This document shows, piece by piece, positions 53,995-61,279 of a stretch of 64,000 nt of DNA (position 1 is the first letter of the stretch; every line of letters begins with the position of its first letter). The stretch is from Maricaulis virginensis. GTDB lineage: Bacteria > Pseudomonadota > Alphaproteobacteria > Caulobacterales > Maricaulaceae. The notes under the pieces are model-generated. The model saw only the letters and a program-made list of their open reading frames with translations. It had not been told where the DNA came from and did no database searches. The stretch is taken from positions 1 to 64,000 of the forward strand of contig NZ_BSFE01000011.1 of the NCBI RefSeq assembly GCF_027922185.1, read 5' to 3'. A program made the position numbers and the translations under genes.

Positions 53995-54025
53995 GACCAG
54001 ACGACAAGAGCGCTGATATTGTGCC

Positions 54026-54082
54026 GGAACAGTCGGGAACACGATTGGTACAGAGTGGAACACGGCGGAACACCGAGGAACA
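54026..54082 (+). repeat. Six helically phased GGAACA repeats in oriT
   Basis: Copies start at 54026, 54036, 54047 (GGTACA), 54057, 54067 and 54077, giving steps of 10, 11, 10, 10 and 10 bp. One copy per helical turn places all on the same DNA face. They lie between the accessory-protein gene and the predicted nick and are likely its binding sites. Confidence 0.85.
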
Positions 54083-54218
54083 CCGCTAACGCACTGTTTT
54101 ACAGCCATCTTTTCTAGAATGGCGGAATAGTGTACCGGTATGTACCTCATTCGTGCTAGGACCAAAGCGGGCATTTCTCGAGTAAAAACAATATCTTCCG
54201 CGGCGGGGGCCGCAGCGG

Positions 54219-54239
54219 GCACAGAGTGCATCTTGTGTG
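54219..54239 (+). other. Predicted nick site with recognition hairpin
   Basis: GCAC-AGA-GTGC forms a hairpin at 54219-54229, continuing into TGCATCTTGTGT (54227-54238). R388 has TGCGTATTGTCT at the same place after its hairpin; 9 of 12 positions agree. By analogy the nick is after T54238. The sequence around it is also a TGCATC/GATGCA inverted repeat. The transferred strand would run rightwards. Confidence 0.75.
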
Positions 54240-54375
54240 ATGCAAAAACCGCTGATGCGGTTTGACGGGAAGTGGGGAGCAAAGCTCTCCCCCGATATCC
54301 TGGGACACAACGTTGTCCCAGGCCTGAATTGGATCGAACACGCCAGATGGTTGTCGTTGGTCAGGAAAACAGGTC

Positions 54376-54402
54376 AGCGCTCTGGCCATCAGCCAGAGCG
54401 CT
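54376..54402. repeat. 11-bp perfect inverted repeat in oriT region
   Basis: AGCGCTCTGGC at 54376-54386 and its complement at 54392-54402, with a 5-nt loop. It is one of at least five hairpins downstream of the nick on the predicted leading side; it could be a single-strand initiation structure or a terminator for the hypothetical gene to the right, although no T-run follows. Confidence 0.7.
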
Positions 54403-54577
54403 AGTCAACGTCCAAGCGTAAGCGATGGACGGGCTCCGCCGGCCCGACCCTCACCGCAGGTGAAAGGGGGGCAGCAACGTGTCAACGTGCATGGGAACCG
54501 GCACGCAGGAACTGCGTCGCCGGGCGGAAATACCGTCGGAAAAAAGAGGGCAAAAAGGTTGGCCCGAGATCGGGCGC

Positions 54578-55048
54578 TTAGTCTTGCTCCAACCGTGCCG
54601 AGCGAGGCCGTCCCTTAAGGGGGATTTCGTGGGATCGGAAGTGCGTTTCAATGAAAACGCCAACATCAGTATCGCTGGATTTGAGCGACCGGCGAAGACG
54701 GACGTAGACGGCATCGCGAATGAGCGGGTCGCTTATAAAACTGTCGATGGCGTTGAAGCCGAAACAGGCCAAAGGAACGTCGGCGTTCTCACGGATTTCG
54801 TTCGCAACGACACGATCAATCTCGACGAAAATGACATCGGATGAGTTTCCGTGATGCCAGTAGCGCGCGGGTGGATCTTGAAGGTACTCGGCAAGCAGCG
54901 CGGTATAGAACCTGCGTTTGGCGACGCGGCCGAAAGCGTCAGCCAGAGAAACTTCCAGCGCCTGGAAGACGGGTCCGAGCCCTTTAGGCGCTCGGATACG
55001 TGTCGTGTTCCCAGATCTCGGCACTGTGCCCCCGCAAGTCGAATCCAA
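54578..55048 (-). CDS. Hypothetical leading-region protein
   Basis: This 156-residue frame with no recognised family has a central part that looks protein-like (AEYLQDPPARYWHHGNSSDV, VIFVEIDRVVANEIRENADV, SDPLIRDAVYVRLRRSLKSS). The start is uncertain: TTG 55048 has TAGGAGAG about 6 nt upstream, and no in-frame ATG is close. It is the first gene after oriT on the predicted leading side, in the orientation that would use the transferred strand as template. No function is proposed. Confidence 0.5.
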   Translation of the reverse strand: MDSTCGGTVPRSGNTTRIRAPKGLGPVFQALEVSLADAFGRVAKRRFYTALLAEYLQDPPARYWHHGNSSDVIFVEIDRVVANEIRENADVPLACFGFNAIDSFISDPLIRDAVYVRLRRSLKSSDTDVGVFIETHFRSHEIPLKGRPRSARLEQD

Positions 55049-55130
55049 TCATCTCTCCTAGGGCTGGCGGGACATCTATTCAAGAAATCTGTGATCGTGG
55101 TCGCAGCACGGGCACAGCCCGACAGCAAAC

Positions 55131-55170
55131 CACCGGCTTCGCGGAGCCGTAAGGCGTAGCGAAGCCGGTG
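55131..55170. repeat. 12-bp perfect inverted repeat
   Basis: CACCGGCTTCGC at 55131-55142 pairs with 55159-55170 around a 16-nt loop. It is in the 240-bp gap upstream of the hypothetical gene and downstream of the DUF2493 terminator, so it may be a protein-binding site or part of a promoter region. A smaller GGACC/GGTCC hairpin is at 55201-55214. Confidence 0.7.
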
Positions 55171-55231
55171 AGCGGTCCACAGGCAGTATCAAAGGGTGTC
55201 GGACCGGTAGGTCCATCCGCAATGCCGACAA

Positions 55232-55259
55232 AAAGAAAGGCCGGGCACTTGGCCCGGCC
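55232..55259 (-). terminator. Rho-independent terminator of the DUF2493 gene
   Basis: On the minus strand an 8-bp GC-rich stem (GGCCGGGC/GCCCGGCC, 55259-55239) with a 5-nt loop is followed by TTTCTTTTT. It lies 32 bp after the DUF2493 stop codon. Confidence 0.88.
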
Positions 55260-55290
55260 GAGGAGGATGCAGGAATGACAAGAGCGCCTG

Positions 55291-56178
55291 TTAGACGCTC
55301 TGGAGATAGCGGCGGGTGCTGATGCCAGCCTCGTTCGCTTTCTGAAGGAGATTGCTGGCGACGCCATGGCGATCTTCGGGATGTATGAAGACCAGGACAC
55401 CCTTCGGACGGAGTTCATTGACGATCTTGTCATTGCGCATGAAGGCTGCTCGGCTCTTTCCGTGCGTTTTGAAATCAGGTGCGCATTTCACCATGTCGAC
55501 CTTGCGCATCGTCGCCCAGTTGACGGCGATCTTGTCGATCCCCTGGCTATGACCACCGTGTACGAGAACCATGTCGGGATGTTTTTCCAGGCAGCTGTCG
55601 AAGATCTTGTAGGCTCGATTGACGTCGTTGAAGTTTACCGTTCCGGCGACTGCGATGAGGAACCCCTGGGGCGCCTTCCGGACGGCATCGGCTTTCTCCT
55701 TGGCATCGAGGTAGTCGCGCGCATCCAGCATGGCGCTGGTGGTTGCGCCGCGAGATTTCTTCGAACCGGACTGCGGGGTCCAGGGATTTCCGGTCATCAT
55801 CTGGTGCGCTGATGCCATGGTGTCGCGCATGATTTCGAGCGCTTCGATGACTTCGTCGGCGGACTGAACTGAGGCTTGTAGCTCCTCCAGCTTGTTGGAC
55901 TGGATTTCGGACCCGTCCTGGCACGTGGTCAGCTGTTTGAGCTCTTGGGCCTGTTCGTCGCGTGTGCGTTCGTGGAACCCGATCAGAGAGTGCAGCTGGG
56001 ATGTCCAGCGGGTGGATACTTGTTCGAGGACTTTCTCCAGGCCCGTGTTGAGCATCAGGTCGCCGAGTTCGTTGGCGATGGCAGAGAAGGTCTGTTCGAG
56101 TGCGTCTGCCTCCGGAAGGTCGTCATTCGTGAATTGGGTGGTTGAAAAGCCGTCGGTGTTGAATTCGTGATTTTCCAT
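55291..56178 (-). CDS. DUF2493 (SLOG-fold, YspA-like) protein
   Basis: This 295-residue protein has an N-terminal helical region of about 160 residues (coiled-coil-like RTRDEQAQELKQLTTCQDGS) and a C-terminal SLOG/Rossmann-like DUF2493 domain: FLIAVAGTVNFNDVNRAYKI, MVLVHGGHSQGIDKIAVNWA, DMVKCAPDFKTHGKSRAAFM, the pattern of the family. SLOG proteins bind nucleotides or nucleotide-derived ligands and occur in defence and plasmid systems. The start is ATG 56178 behind GGAGG; an upstream ATG at 56190 lacks a ribosome site. The leader is the structured element described separately. Confidence 0.85.
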   Translation of the reverse strand: MENHEFNTDGFSTTQFTNDDLPEADALEQTFSAIANELGDLMLNTGLEKVLEQVSTRWTSQLHSLIGFHERTRDEQAQELKQLTTCQDGSEIQSNKLEELQASVQSADEVIEALEIMRDTMASAHQMMTGNPWTPQSGSKKSRGATTSAMLDARDYLDAKEKADAVRKAPQGFLIAVAGTVNFNDVNRAYKIFDSCLEKHPDMVLVHGGHSQGIDKIAVNWATMRKVDMVKCAPDFKTHGKSRAAFMRNDKIVNELRPKGVLVFIHPEDRHGVASNLLQKANEAGISTRRYLQSV

Positions 56179-56314
56179 CTTGTCCTCCATCTGCGCGTTC
56201 CCATTTGCGCGATGGAAATTTTTTAGGTGGGGCGATTGAGGGGGTTGGTCACCGAGCGAAGCGAGGGGAACCCCGAACGGGGTTGACCGGCCCCCGCGCC
56301 CCGCCAATTTCCAT
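56179..56314 (-). promoter_or_regulatory. Structured leading-region element A (upstream of the DUF2493 gene)
   Basis: A 136-nt leader homologous to element B upstream of ssb. On the minus strand ATGGAAATT (56314-56306) can pair with AATTTCCAT (56220-56212). Inside are nested stems GGGGG/CCCCC, GGTCA/TGACC and a hairpin AACCCC/GGGGTT. The TCCATCGCGC (56216-56207) arm can instead pair with CGCGCAGATGGA, which covers the GGAGG ribosome site. Identity with element B is highest in the stems and in CTCGCT-CGCTCGGTGACC. Confidence 0.8.
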
Positions 56315-56391
56315 TCTTCGCGCTTTGGGATACGCGCCGGCGGACAAGGTGACGGATAAAGCGCAACGCCGACGACAGGCGATTCAATGAA

Positions 56392-56404
56392 ACCCTCCGA
56401 GGGT
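56392..56404 (-). terminator. Possible weak terminator after the helicase gene
   Basis: On the minus strand ACCCT-CGG-AGGGT is followed by TTTCATT, directly after the stop of the Strawberry-notch gene. The stem is only 5 bp, so this is a weak call. Confidence 0.35.
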
Positions 56405-56405
56405 A

Positions 56406-59400
56406 TCAGACCTGGAAGCTCAGACCCGGACAGGCGTCCTGAAGCCCGGCAATGAACTTTGCTGCTTCTGACCACGGGACCAGGAGTTTCGGCGAATAGT
56501 TGTGGATCACCACGTCCCCGCCAAGATCGGTATAGAGTTTCGCGGACGCGCGATCGAACCTGTGGATCTGAAGATGCGGACGGTTCATGTGCAGGGTTCG
56601 TGTCATGTACGTCCCATCGGAGACCTGGATGCCAATCAGTCCCGCCGCGGCAATGGCCGACACGATCACATCCACCGACGCCTTCGTTCGGATCTCGACC
56701 AGTTGATGTGCCTGGGCCGGCTGGAGCAGTCTTCCGATAATCGTGGCGCCATCCTGCTGCTGAATTCGGCGCACTTTGACGCCTGACGAGGAGAGGGATC
56801 GCCACAGGTGCAGACAGGCTCCATGGAGCACGTAGACGAGCTGGACACTCGGCGCTTCAGGCTCTGCCTCTGCGGCCTTCCATAGCGCTTTGAACTTTTC
56901 GGCGTCGTCACACGGTCGATACTGCCCGGGACGATCCAGGACGGCCAGGCTACGATGATAGGTGCTGGTCGGAGTGATGCAGGTGACCAAGGTATACGGT
57001 GAGCCGTCAACGCTTGCTGCCAGACGCGGGCGGGTCGCCAGAACGGGCTTGCCGGTGGCCGTGTGGACATACCGACCGGCAATTTCGTCGTCCCGCACAT
57101 TCAGCGCATCATAGGCTGTCGTGTTGGCAAAAGTTGTCGCCTCGTAGACCGAGACGAACGCAGGCAGGAACCCTTCTTCATCGGCGGGCAATTCGTGCCG
57201 CTCCTTGAGCACGATCTTGTCGGCCTTCAGCGTGTGGATTTCGCGATCCAGATCGCCGTGTTCGGCTGCGGCATCATAGGCCGCTTCCAGGAGAGAGAAA
57301 AATTCCTCGAAGATGGAATTCTGCAATGCTACCGGCAGCGCCAGCAGCCGGTTGAGCCAGCGTGTGATCTTGCAGCGATCGGCGAGTAGCTGCCCGTCAT
57401 CGGAGACGACGGCCAGGCCGGTGCGGGACTGGAAGTCGTCGAGCGAGATGCCGGCTTTGCCGGCGGCGAGCATGTAGCACCAGGAGTGGTATGCTTGCTG
57501 GGCAATTTCGCCCTCCAGGTTATCCAGCGGTGAGAAGAGCTGTTCACCGGCCGACCGGCGGTCGGCCTTGGTGAAGGCGCCGAGCGTTTCGAGGCGTTGG
57601 GAAATTGTTGACACGAACCGCTTCTGGCCAGCCAGGTCGGTACACAGGACCCGGAAGCGCGGCGCGCTGGCTTGATGGGTCCTGTGGGACCGTCCAAGGC
57701 CTTGGACGGCTTTGTCGGCCCGCCATCCGGCTTCAGCGAGATAGTGGACACGCCGTCTCTGGTTCTTGTGGTCGAGACTGGCGTGATAGGATCGGCCGGT
57801 TCCGCCGGCCGTGGAGAAAACGAGTGTGTCGGTCGCTCCGGACATGAAGCGGGAGGCTTCGAACATATTGGCGTTCGAACCGCGTACATCGATGTGTCGC
57901 CGGCCGTTCTCGTAGAGAAGGCGGCGGGTGCGGCCGGTACATTCAGACAGGCGATCGGGTCCGAAATGCGCCATAAGCTGATCGAGCACACCAAGGCATT
58001 CGGGCATGAGATGCAGCCGTTCAAGCAAGGCCGCTTTGGCGGCCGCGGCTTGAGGGCATTGCACAGTATTGCCGTCGGTGTCCCGCATGGGACGGGCGCC
58101 GGTGACCTCGCCTGTATCGTCGGTTATCGGCTCGAAGCGTGCTGTGGGGAAGGCGCGCTCGAGATAGTCGATCACGTACTCGCGCGGCGTGAAGTCCAGA
58201 TCGTCCGGACTCGCGCCTTCTGAGGCGCGTAACCGGCGATCGAGGACGGCCTGGTTCGTCGATGTGAGCTGCACAATGGGCGCCTCCCCGCGCGCGATAT
58301 CGTCCTCCATAGAGGCGATGAGCGATGGGGCCTGGATGGCTTGAAGCAGATGGGAGAAGAAGCGCAGCTTCGTTGATTCAAAGGCGGACAGCGCGGCCGC
58401 CTTCGCGGTCCGCGCGACAGTCTTGCCGTCTCGACTGATCCCGGTGGTCTCCAGGGCAGACTGCAGATTGGTATGGATGACCGTCCAGACGTCAGACCAT
58501 GTGTTCCACAAGGCTTCATCGTCGCTGGTGAAGGCATGAAGCTGTGGGGCATATTCGATGCCGGCGAGCGATAGCGAGCGGGCCATGAATAGCCCCCTAC
58601 CCTTCAATTCCCGCACGAGGAGTTCGAGGGCGGCCGGCCCGCCCGAGGCGAGATTGGAGAGGCAGTCTGCCCGGGAGGTGAATGGGGTGTCGGGCCCGCC
58701 CCACAATCCCAGACGGGTGGCATAGGCGATGTTGCGGACGTGAGAGGCACCCGTTGCGGAGGCGTAGACGATGCGCGCATCCGGCAATGCGTTCTGCAGG
58801 GCGAGGCCGACGCGACCGGTCTGGGATGAGGAAATCTTTCCGATATCACCTTCGTCGTCGACCGCGGCACCCATGGCATGAGCTTCGTCGAAGGTGATGA
58901 CACCGTCGAAGTCGGGGCCGAGTAGCTCTAGGACCTGGTCGAGCCGCGCGCGCGTCTGTGCAGTTTGCGCCCGCCGCAGAGTGGCGTAGGTCACGAAGAA
59001 GATGCCGTCGCGGCCGGAAATATCGACGTTGGCGCTGATGGCCTTGAGATCGACAATGTCTGAGGCGCGGCCACCCAGGGCCACCCAGTCGCGCCGGGCG
59101 TCTTCGATCAGAGCGGCGCTTTCGGTGACCCACAGATGACAGGTGCGGCCCTGGCACAAATTGTCCATGATGATACCGGCAATCGTTCGGCCTTTGCCGA
59201 CGCCGGTGGCATCGCCCAGGAAGAAGCCATAGCGGTAGCGTGAGCCGTCTTGGGATGCGATGAAATCGTGCCCGGCCTCCGTCTCTGCGTATCGGCCCGG
59301 AATGTGTCGATTGTGCGCTTGTCCGGCGTAGACGACAGCTTCGAGCTGGGCCGTTGAGAGGATGCCATTGGTTACCAGGCGGGTTGGAAGAACGGGATGG

Positions 59401-60584
59401 TGAGTTGGCGGCGGCAAGGGGACCGATGCCATCGACACGGATTCCACCAGTTCCGATGAATGGGGCCGACTGTTCGCGATCGTGAGACGCGACGGTTGAT
59501 AGGCTGCATAGATCTCCGATTGACCGGCTGGACGAACGTCCGGGTGCTGTTGAACATCAAATGCGACCGGCGTACCCGGCAGGGGCGGGCGAAGCCCCGA
59601 CCCGAACCGGGTGCGCGGTGCTGCAGGCACTGGCCGCTGGGCTGATGCTGCAACAGTAGGCATCGTCCGAGCTTGGGGAGTTCGACTGTCGTCGACGGAG
59701 GCTAGTGGCCTTGTGTCGAGCGCAGCGAGGACACAGGCGCGAAGATCTGCAACAGAGTCGATGGTGTCGCTGATCCGGTCAGCGACGCTCACGGCGCGCT
59801 GTATCCTCGCGATGACAGTTTCTGTTGAAACGCCGGCATGGGCAAACAGGCGCGCATTGAGCACGTAGTGTAGGTCGATGCGGCCTTCCGGCCCGACAAC
59901 CCGCTGGATAAGGGCGGGGTCGCGGAAGCGGGCCGGAAGGACCGCGACGAGCGCACCGCCGGGTCGCAGGGAGGAAAAAGCGGCGCGCAAGTGGGGTTCG
60001 GCGTGTTTGAACGGCGGGTTCATCGCGCAGCGATCGAACCGCTGGTCGGCATGGTCGGTGAGCGCATCGATGACGCTCGCATCGCGAGCGGAAATCGTGG
60101 CATGCGGGAACAGCTTGCGAAGGAGTTGGGCGGCTTCTGTGTTCAGCTCGTTCAGCCAGAGATTGGAGGAAAAGGCGCTGAGCGGCCCGGCCAGGCCGCC
60201 AATCCCGGCGGATGGCTCGAGCACGGAGTGCTCGGCCGAGATCTGGAGCAGCAATGCCGATGCGGCCGCGACGATCGGTGGTGTTGAGAAGAGTTCGCGG
60301 GCCTGGCTGGTCTGGGTCCGGATGGTTTGTGTTGGCGCCCAGGTCTGGATCCGGCCGGCCAGGTCGAAGAAGGCGTTTGGCCCCAGACGCGCAGCGTCGG
60401 GGCCGACGTTGCCGAATTGCATCGCGCCGGCCGCCTCGATGGCATCGTAGGCGGAGCGCCAGTTCCAGGCAGAGCCGAGCTCGGCGTCCATAATGTTGGC
60501 AATTGATTTGCGCGAAAGCGAGCCAGAGTCGGCATTTTCATTGAATCTGTGGGCTGCAGCGCAGAGCGCGAGGGCGTTGGGCAT
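56406..60584 (-). CDS. Strawberry-notch-like helicase with N-terminal methyltransferase domain
   Basis: This 1392-residue protein has, near its N-terminus, an adenine-methyltransferase-like domain with SAM motif VLEPSAGIGGLAG (121-133) and catalytic NPPF (189-192). The SF2 ATPase follows: Walker A GDATGVGKGR at about 457, DEAH box near 563, and the C-terminal motif VQGLGRSHRTHQ. This combination is the plasmid-type Strawberry-notch family. Its role is unproven; possibilities are DNA protection, anti-restriction or remodelling of incoming DNA. The start is ATG 60584 with GGAGG, which lies inside a hairpin. It is in the predicted leading region. Confidence 0.9.
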   Translation of the reverse strand: MPNALALCAAAHRFNENADSGSLSRKSIANIMDAELGSAWNWRSAYDAIEAAGAMQFGNVGPDAARLGPNAFFDLAGRIQTWAPTQTIRTQTSQARELFSTPPIVAAASALLLQISAEHSVLEPSAGIGGLAGPLSAFSSNLWLNELNTEAAQLLRKLFPHATISARDASVIDALTDHADQRFDRCAMNPPFKHAEPHLRAAFSSLRPGGALVAVLPARFRDPALIQRVVGPEGRIDLHYVLNARLFAHAGVSTETVIARIQRAVSVADRISDTIDSVADLRACVLAALDTRPLASVDDSRTPQARTMPTVAASAQRPVPAAPRTRFGSGLRPPLPGTPVAFDVQQHPDVRPAGQSEIYAAYQPSRLTIANSRPHSSELVESVSMASVPLPPPTHHPVLPTRLVTNGILSTAQLEAVVYAGQAHNRHIPGRYAETEAGHDFIASQDGSRYRYGFFLGDATGVGKGRTIAGIIMDNLCQGRTCHLWVTESAALIEDARRDWVALGGRASDIVDLKAISANVDISGRDGIFFVTYATLRRAQTAQTRARLDQVLELLGPDFDGVITFDEAHAMGAAVDDEGDIGKISSSQTGRVGLALQNALPDARIVYASATGASHVRNIAYATRLGLWGGPDTPFTSRADCLSNLASGGPAALELLVRELKGRGLFMARSLSLAGIEYAPQLHAFTSDDEALWNTWSDVWTVIHTNLQSALETTGISRDGKTVARTAKAAALSAFESTKLRFFSHLLQAIQAPSLIASMEDDIARGEAPIVQLTSTNQAVLDRRLRASEGASPDDLDFTPREYVIDYLERAFPTARFEPITDDTGEVTGARPMRDTDGNTVQCPQAAAAKAALLERLHLMPECLGVLDQLMAHFGPDRLSECTGRTRRLLYENGRRHIDVRGSNANMFEASRFMSGATDTLVFSTAGGTGRSYHASLDHKNQRRRVHYLAEAGWRADKAVQGLGRSHRTHQASAPRFRVLCTDLAGQKRFVSTISQRLETLGAFTKADRRSAGEQLFSPLDNLEGEIAQQAYHSWCYMLAAGKAGISLDDFQSRTGLAVVSDDGQLLADRCKITRWLNRLLALPVALQNSIFEEFFSLLEAAYDAAAEHGDLDREIHTLKADKIVLKERHELPADEEGFLPAFVSVYEATTFANTTAYDALNVRDDEIAGRYVHTATGKPVLATRPRLAASVDGSPYTLVTCITPTSTYHRSLAVLDRPGQYRPCDDAEKFKALWKAAEAEPEAPSVQLVYVLHGACLHLWRSLSSSGVKVRRIQQQDGATIIGRLLQPAQAHQLVEIRTKASVDVIVSAIAAAGLIGIQVSDGTYMTRTLHMNRPHLQIHRFDRASAKLYTDLGGDVVIHNYSPKLLVPWSEAAKFIAGLQDACPGLSFQV

Positions 60585-60612
60585 CTTTTCCTCCGGTTTA
60601 TCCGGAGAAAAG
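60585..60612 (-). promoter_or_regulatory. Hairpin covering the ribosome binding site of the helicase gene
   Basis: CTTTTC(C)TCCGG at 60585-60596 pairs with CCGGAGAAAAG at 60602-60612, an 11-bp stem with one bulge. In mRNA the 3-prime arm holds the GGAGG ribosome site of the gene starting at 60584. The layout is the same as in front of the PAPS-reductase-like gene. Confidence 0.75.
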
Positions 60613-60671
60613 GCCCCTGCCCTTTCCTTTCGTCCTGCCGTGGCGGTCGGCCGGCGGGGCGCCCAGTGAAA

Positions 60672-60702
60672 AGCCTCGCGTGGCGGGATCGCCAGCGAGG
60701 CT
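60672..60702 (-). terminator. Terminator of ssb
   Basis: On the minus strand AGCCTCGC and GCGAGGCT (60702-60672) form a stem extended inside by TGGCG/CGCCA (about 13 bp with one bulge, GATC-type loop), followed by TTTTCAC. It lies about 70 bp after the ssb stop. Confidence 0.8.
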
Positions 60703-60730
60703 CTCGTGAAAACGGTTCGTCGGGAGTGAA

Positions 60731-60756
60731 GCCCGGCGCCAGGGGTCGCGCCGGGC
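60731..60756 (-). repeat. 9-bp GC-rich hairpin after ssb
   Basis: GCCCGGCGC at 60731-60739 and GCGCCGGGC at 60748-60756 form a stem with an 8-nt loop 18 bp after the ssb stop. No T-run follows, so it is more likely a stabilising or pausing structure ahead of the terminator. Confidence 0.65.
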
Positions 60757-60773
60757 CCCGAGGGGCGAGGCCG

Positions 60774-61130
60774 TTAGGCCTCGTTACCCGACTGACCGCC
60801 TCCCATCAGCTCGATCGAAGCACCGAAGCCGCCGAGGATGAAGGTGGTGATCTCCTGGCGATTGTCGCCCTCGCCGATGACGCGGCGCTCCATGGACCCT
60901 TCCACGAGGAGTTTCTTACCCTTGGTGCCGAACTTCTGCATCAGTTCGACCAGGTTCGAGTTGTAGACCCAGATGGTGAACCAGTCGGTCTTGTTGTCCT
61001 GGTCTTTCGGGGTCGGACGGTTCACGGCAAGCGAGAGACGGGCGTATGTCTGTTCGGCATTGTTTCGGGTGGTGCGGGTGAGGATCTGGGCGTCTTCGCC
61101 AAGATGGCCGGTGAGGGTGAAACGGTTCAT
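60774..61130 (-). CDS. ssb: Single-stranded DNA-binding protein
   Basis: This 118-residue OB-fold protein begins MNRFTLTGHLGEDAQILTRT, with SLAVNRPTPKDQDNKTDWFT and FGTKGKKLLVEGSMERRVI in standard SSB positions. It lacks the acidic DDDIPF-type C-terminal tail, as is common for plasmid SSBs. Plasmid ssb genes are typical of the leading region, where the product coats incoming single strands. GGAGAG precedes ATG 61130 and lies in the structured element B. Confidence 0.92.
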   Translation of the reverse strand: MNRFTLTGHLGEDAQILTRTTRNNAEQTYARLSLAVNRPTPKDQDNKTDWFTIWVYNSNLVELMQKFGTKGKKLLVEGSMERRVIGEGDNRQEITTFILGGFGASIELMGGGQSGNEA

Positions 61131-61279
61131 GTCATGCTCTCCATCGAGTTTGTGTTCGCGCGACCTATTTGCGCGATGGAAACATGTTGAGCGGGCGATA
61201 GAGGCGGTTGGTCACCGAGCATAGCGAGGGCGAACCCCGCAGGGGTTGACCCTCCGCCGCGCCCGATAGATTTCCATCG
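61131..61279 (-). promoter_or_regulatory. Structured leading-region element B (upstream of ssb)
   Basis: A 149-nt leader homologous to element A. On the minus strand CGATGGAAA (61279-61271) can pair with TTTCCATCG (61182-61174). Nested inside are GGCGG/CCGCC, GGTCA/TGACC and AACCCC-TGC-GGGGTT. TCCATCG... can alternatively pair with CGATGGA at 61146-61140, which overlaps the GGAGAG ribosome site. The GGCGG/CCGCC stem is GGGGG/CCCCC in element A, a compensatory change. Confidence 0.8.

Larger units (their letters stand above)
53995..54577. other. oriT: Origin of transfer (oriT) region
   Basis: About 580 bp without a convincing gene between the ribbon-helix-helix promoter and the first leading-region gene. 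It contains the phased repeats (54026-54082), the nick hairpin (54219-54238), and a chain of inverted repeats: AAACCGC/GCGGTTT at 54246-54263, a 9-bp pair at 54299-54322, an 11-bp perfect pair at 54376-54402, and small ones near 54410-54460. The order oriT, accessory protein, coupling protein, relaxase is that of R388. Confidence 0.85.

Noticed and set aside
54026..54082. CRISPR-like short repeats
   Set aside because: Repeat unit is only 6-7 bp with 3-5 bp between copies and constant helical phase; no spacers and no cas genes. Better read as protein-binding sites.
54733..55128. 131-codon minus-strand frame overlapping the hypothetical gene
   Set aside because: Ser/Arg/Pro-rich with no ribosome site; the alternative frame at 54578-55048 looks more protein-like, though that call is also only moderate.
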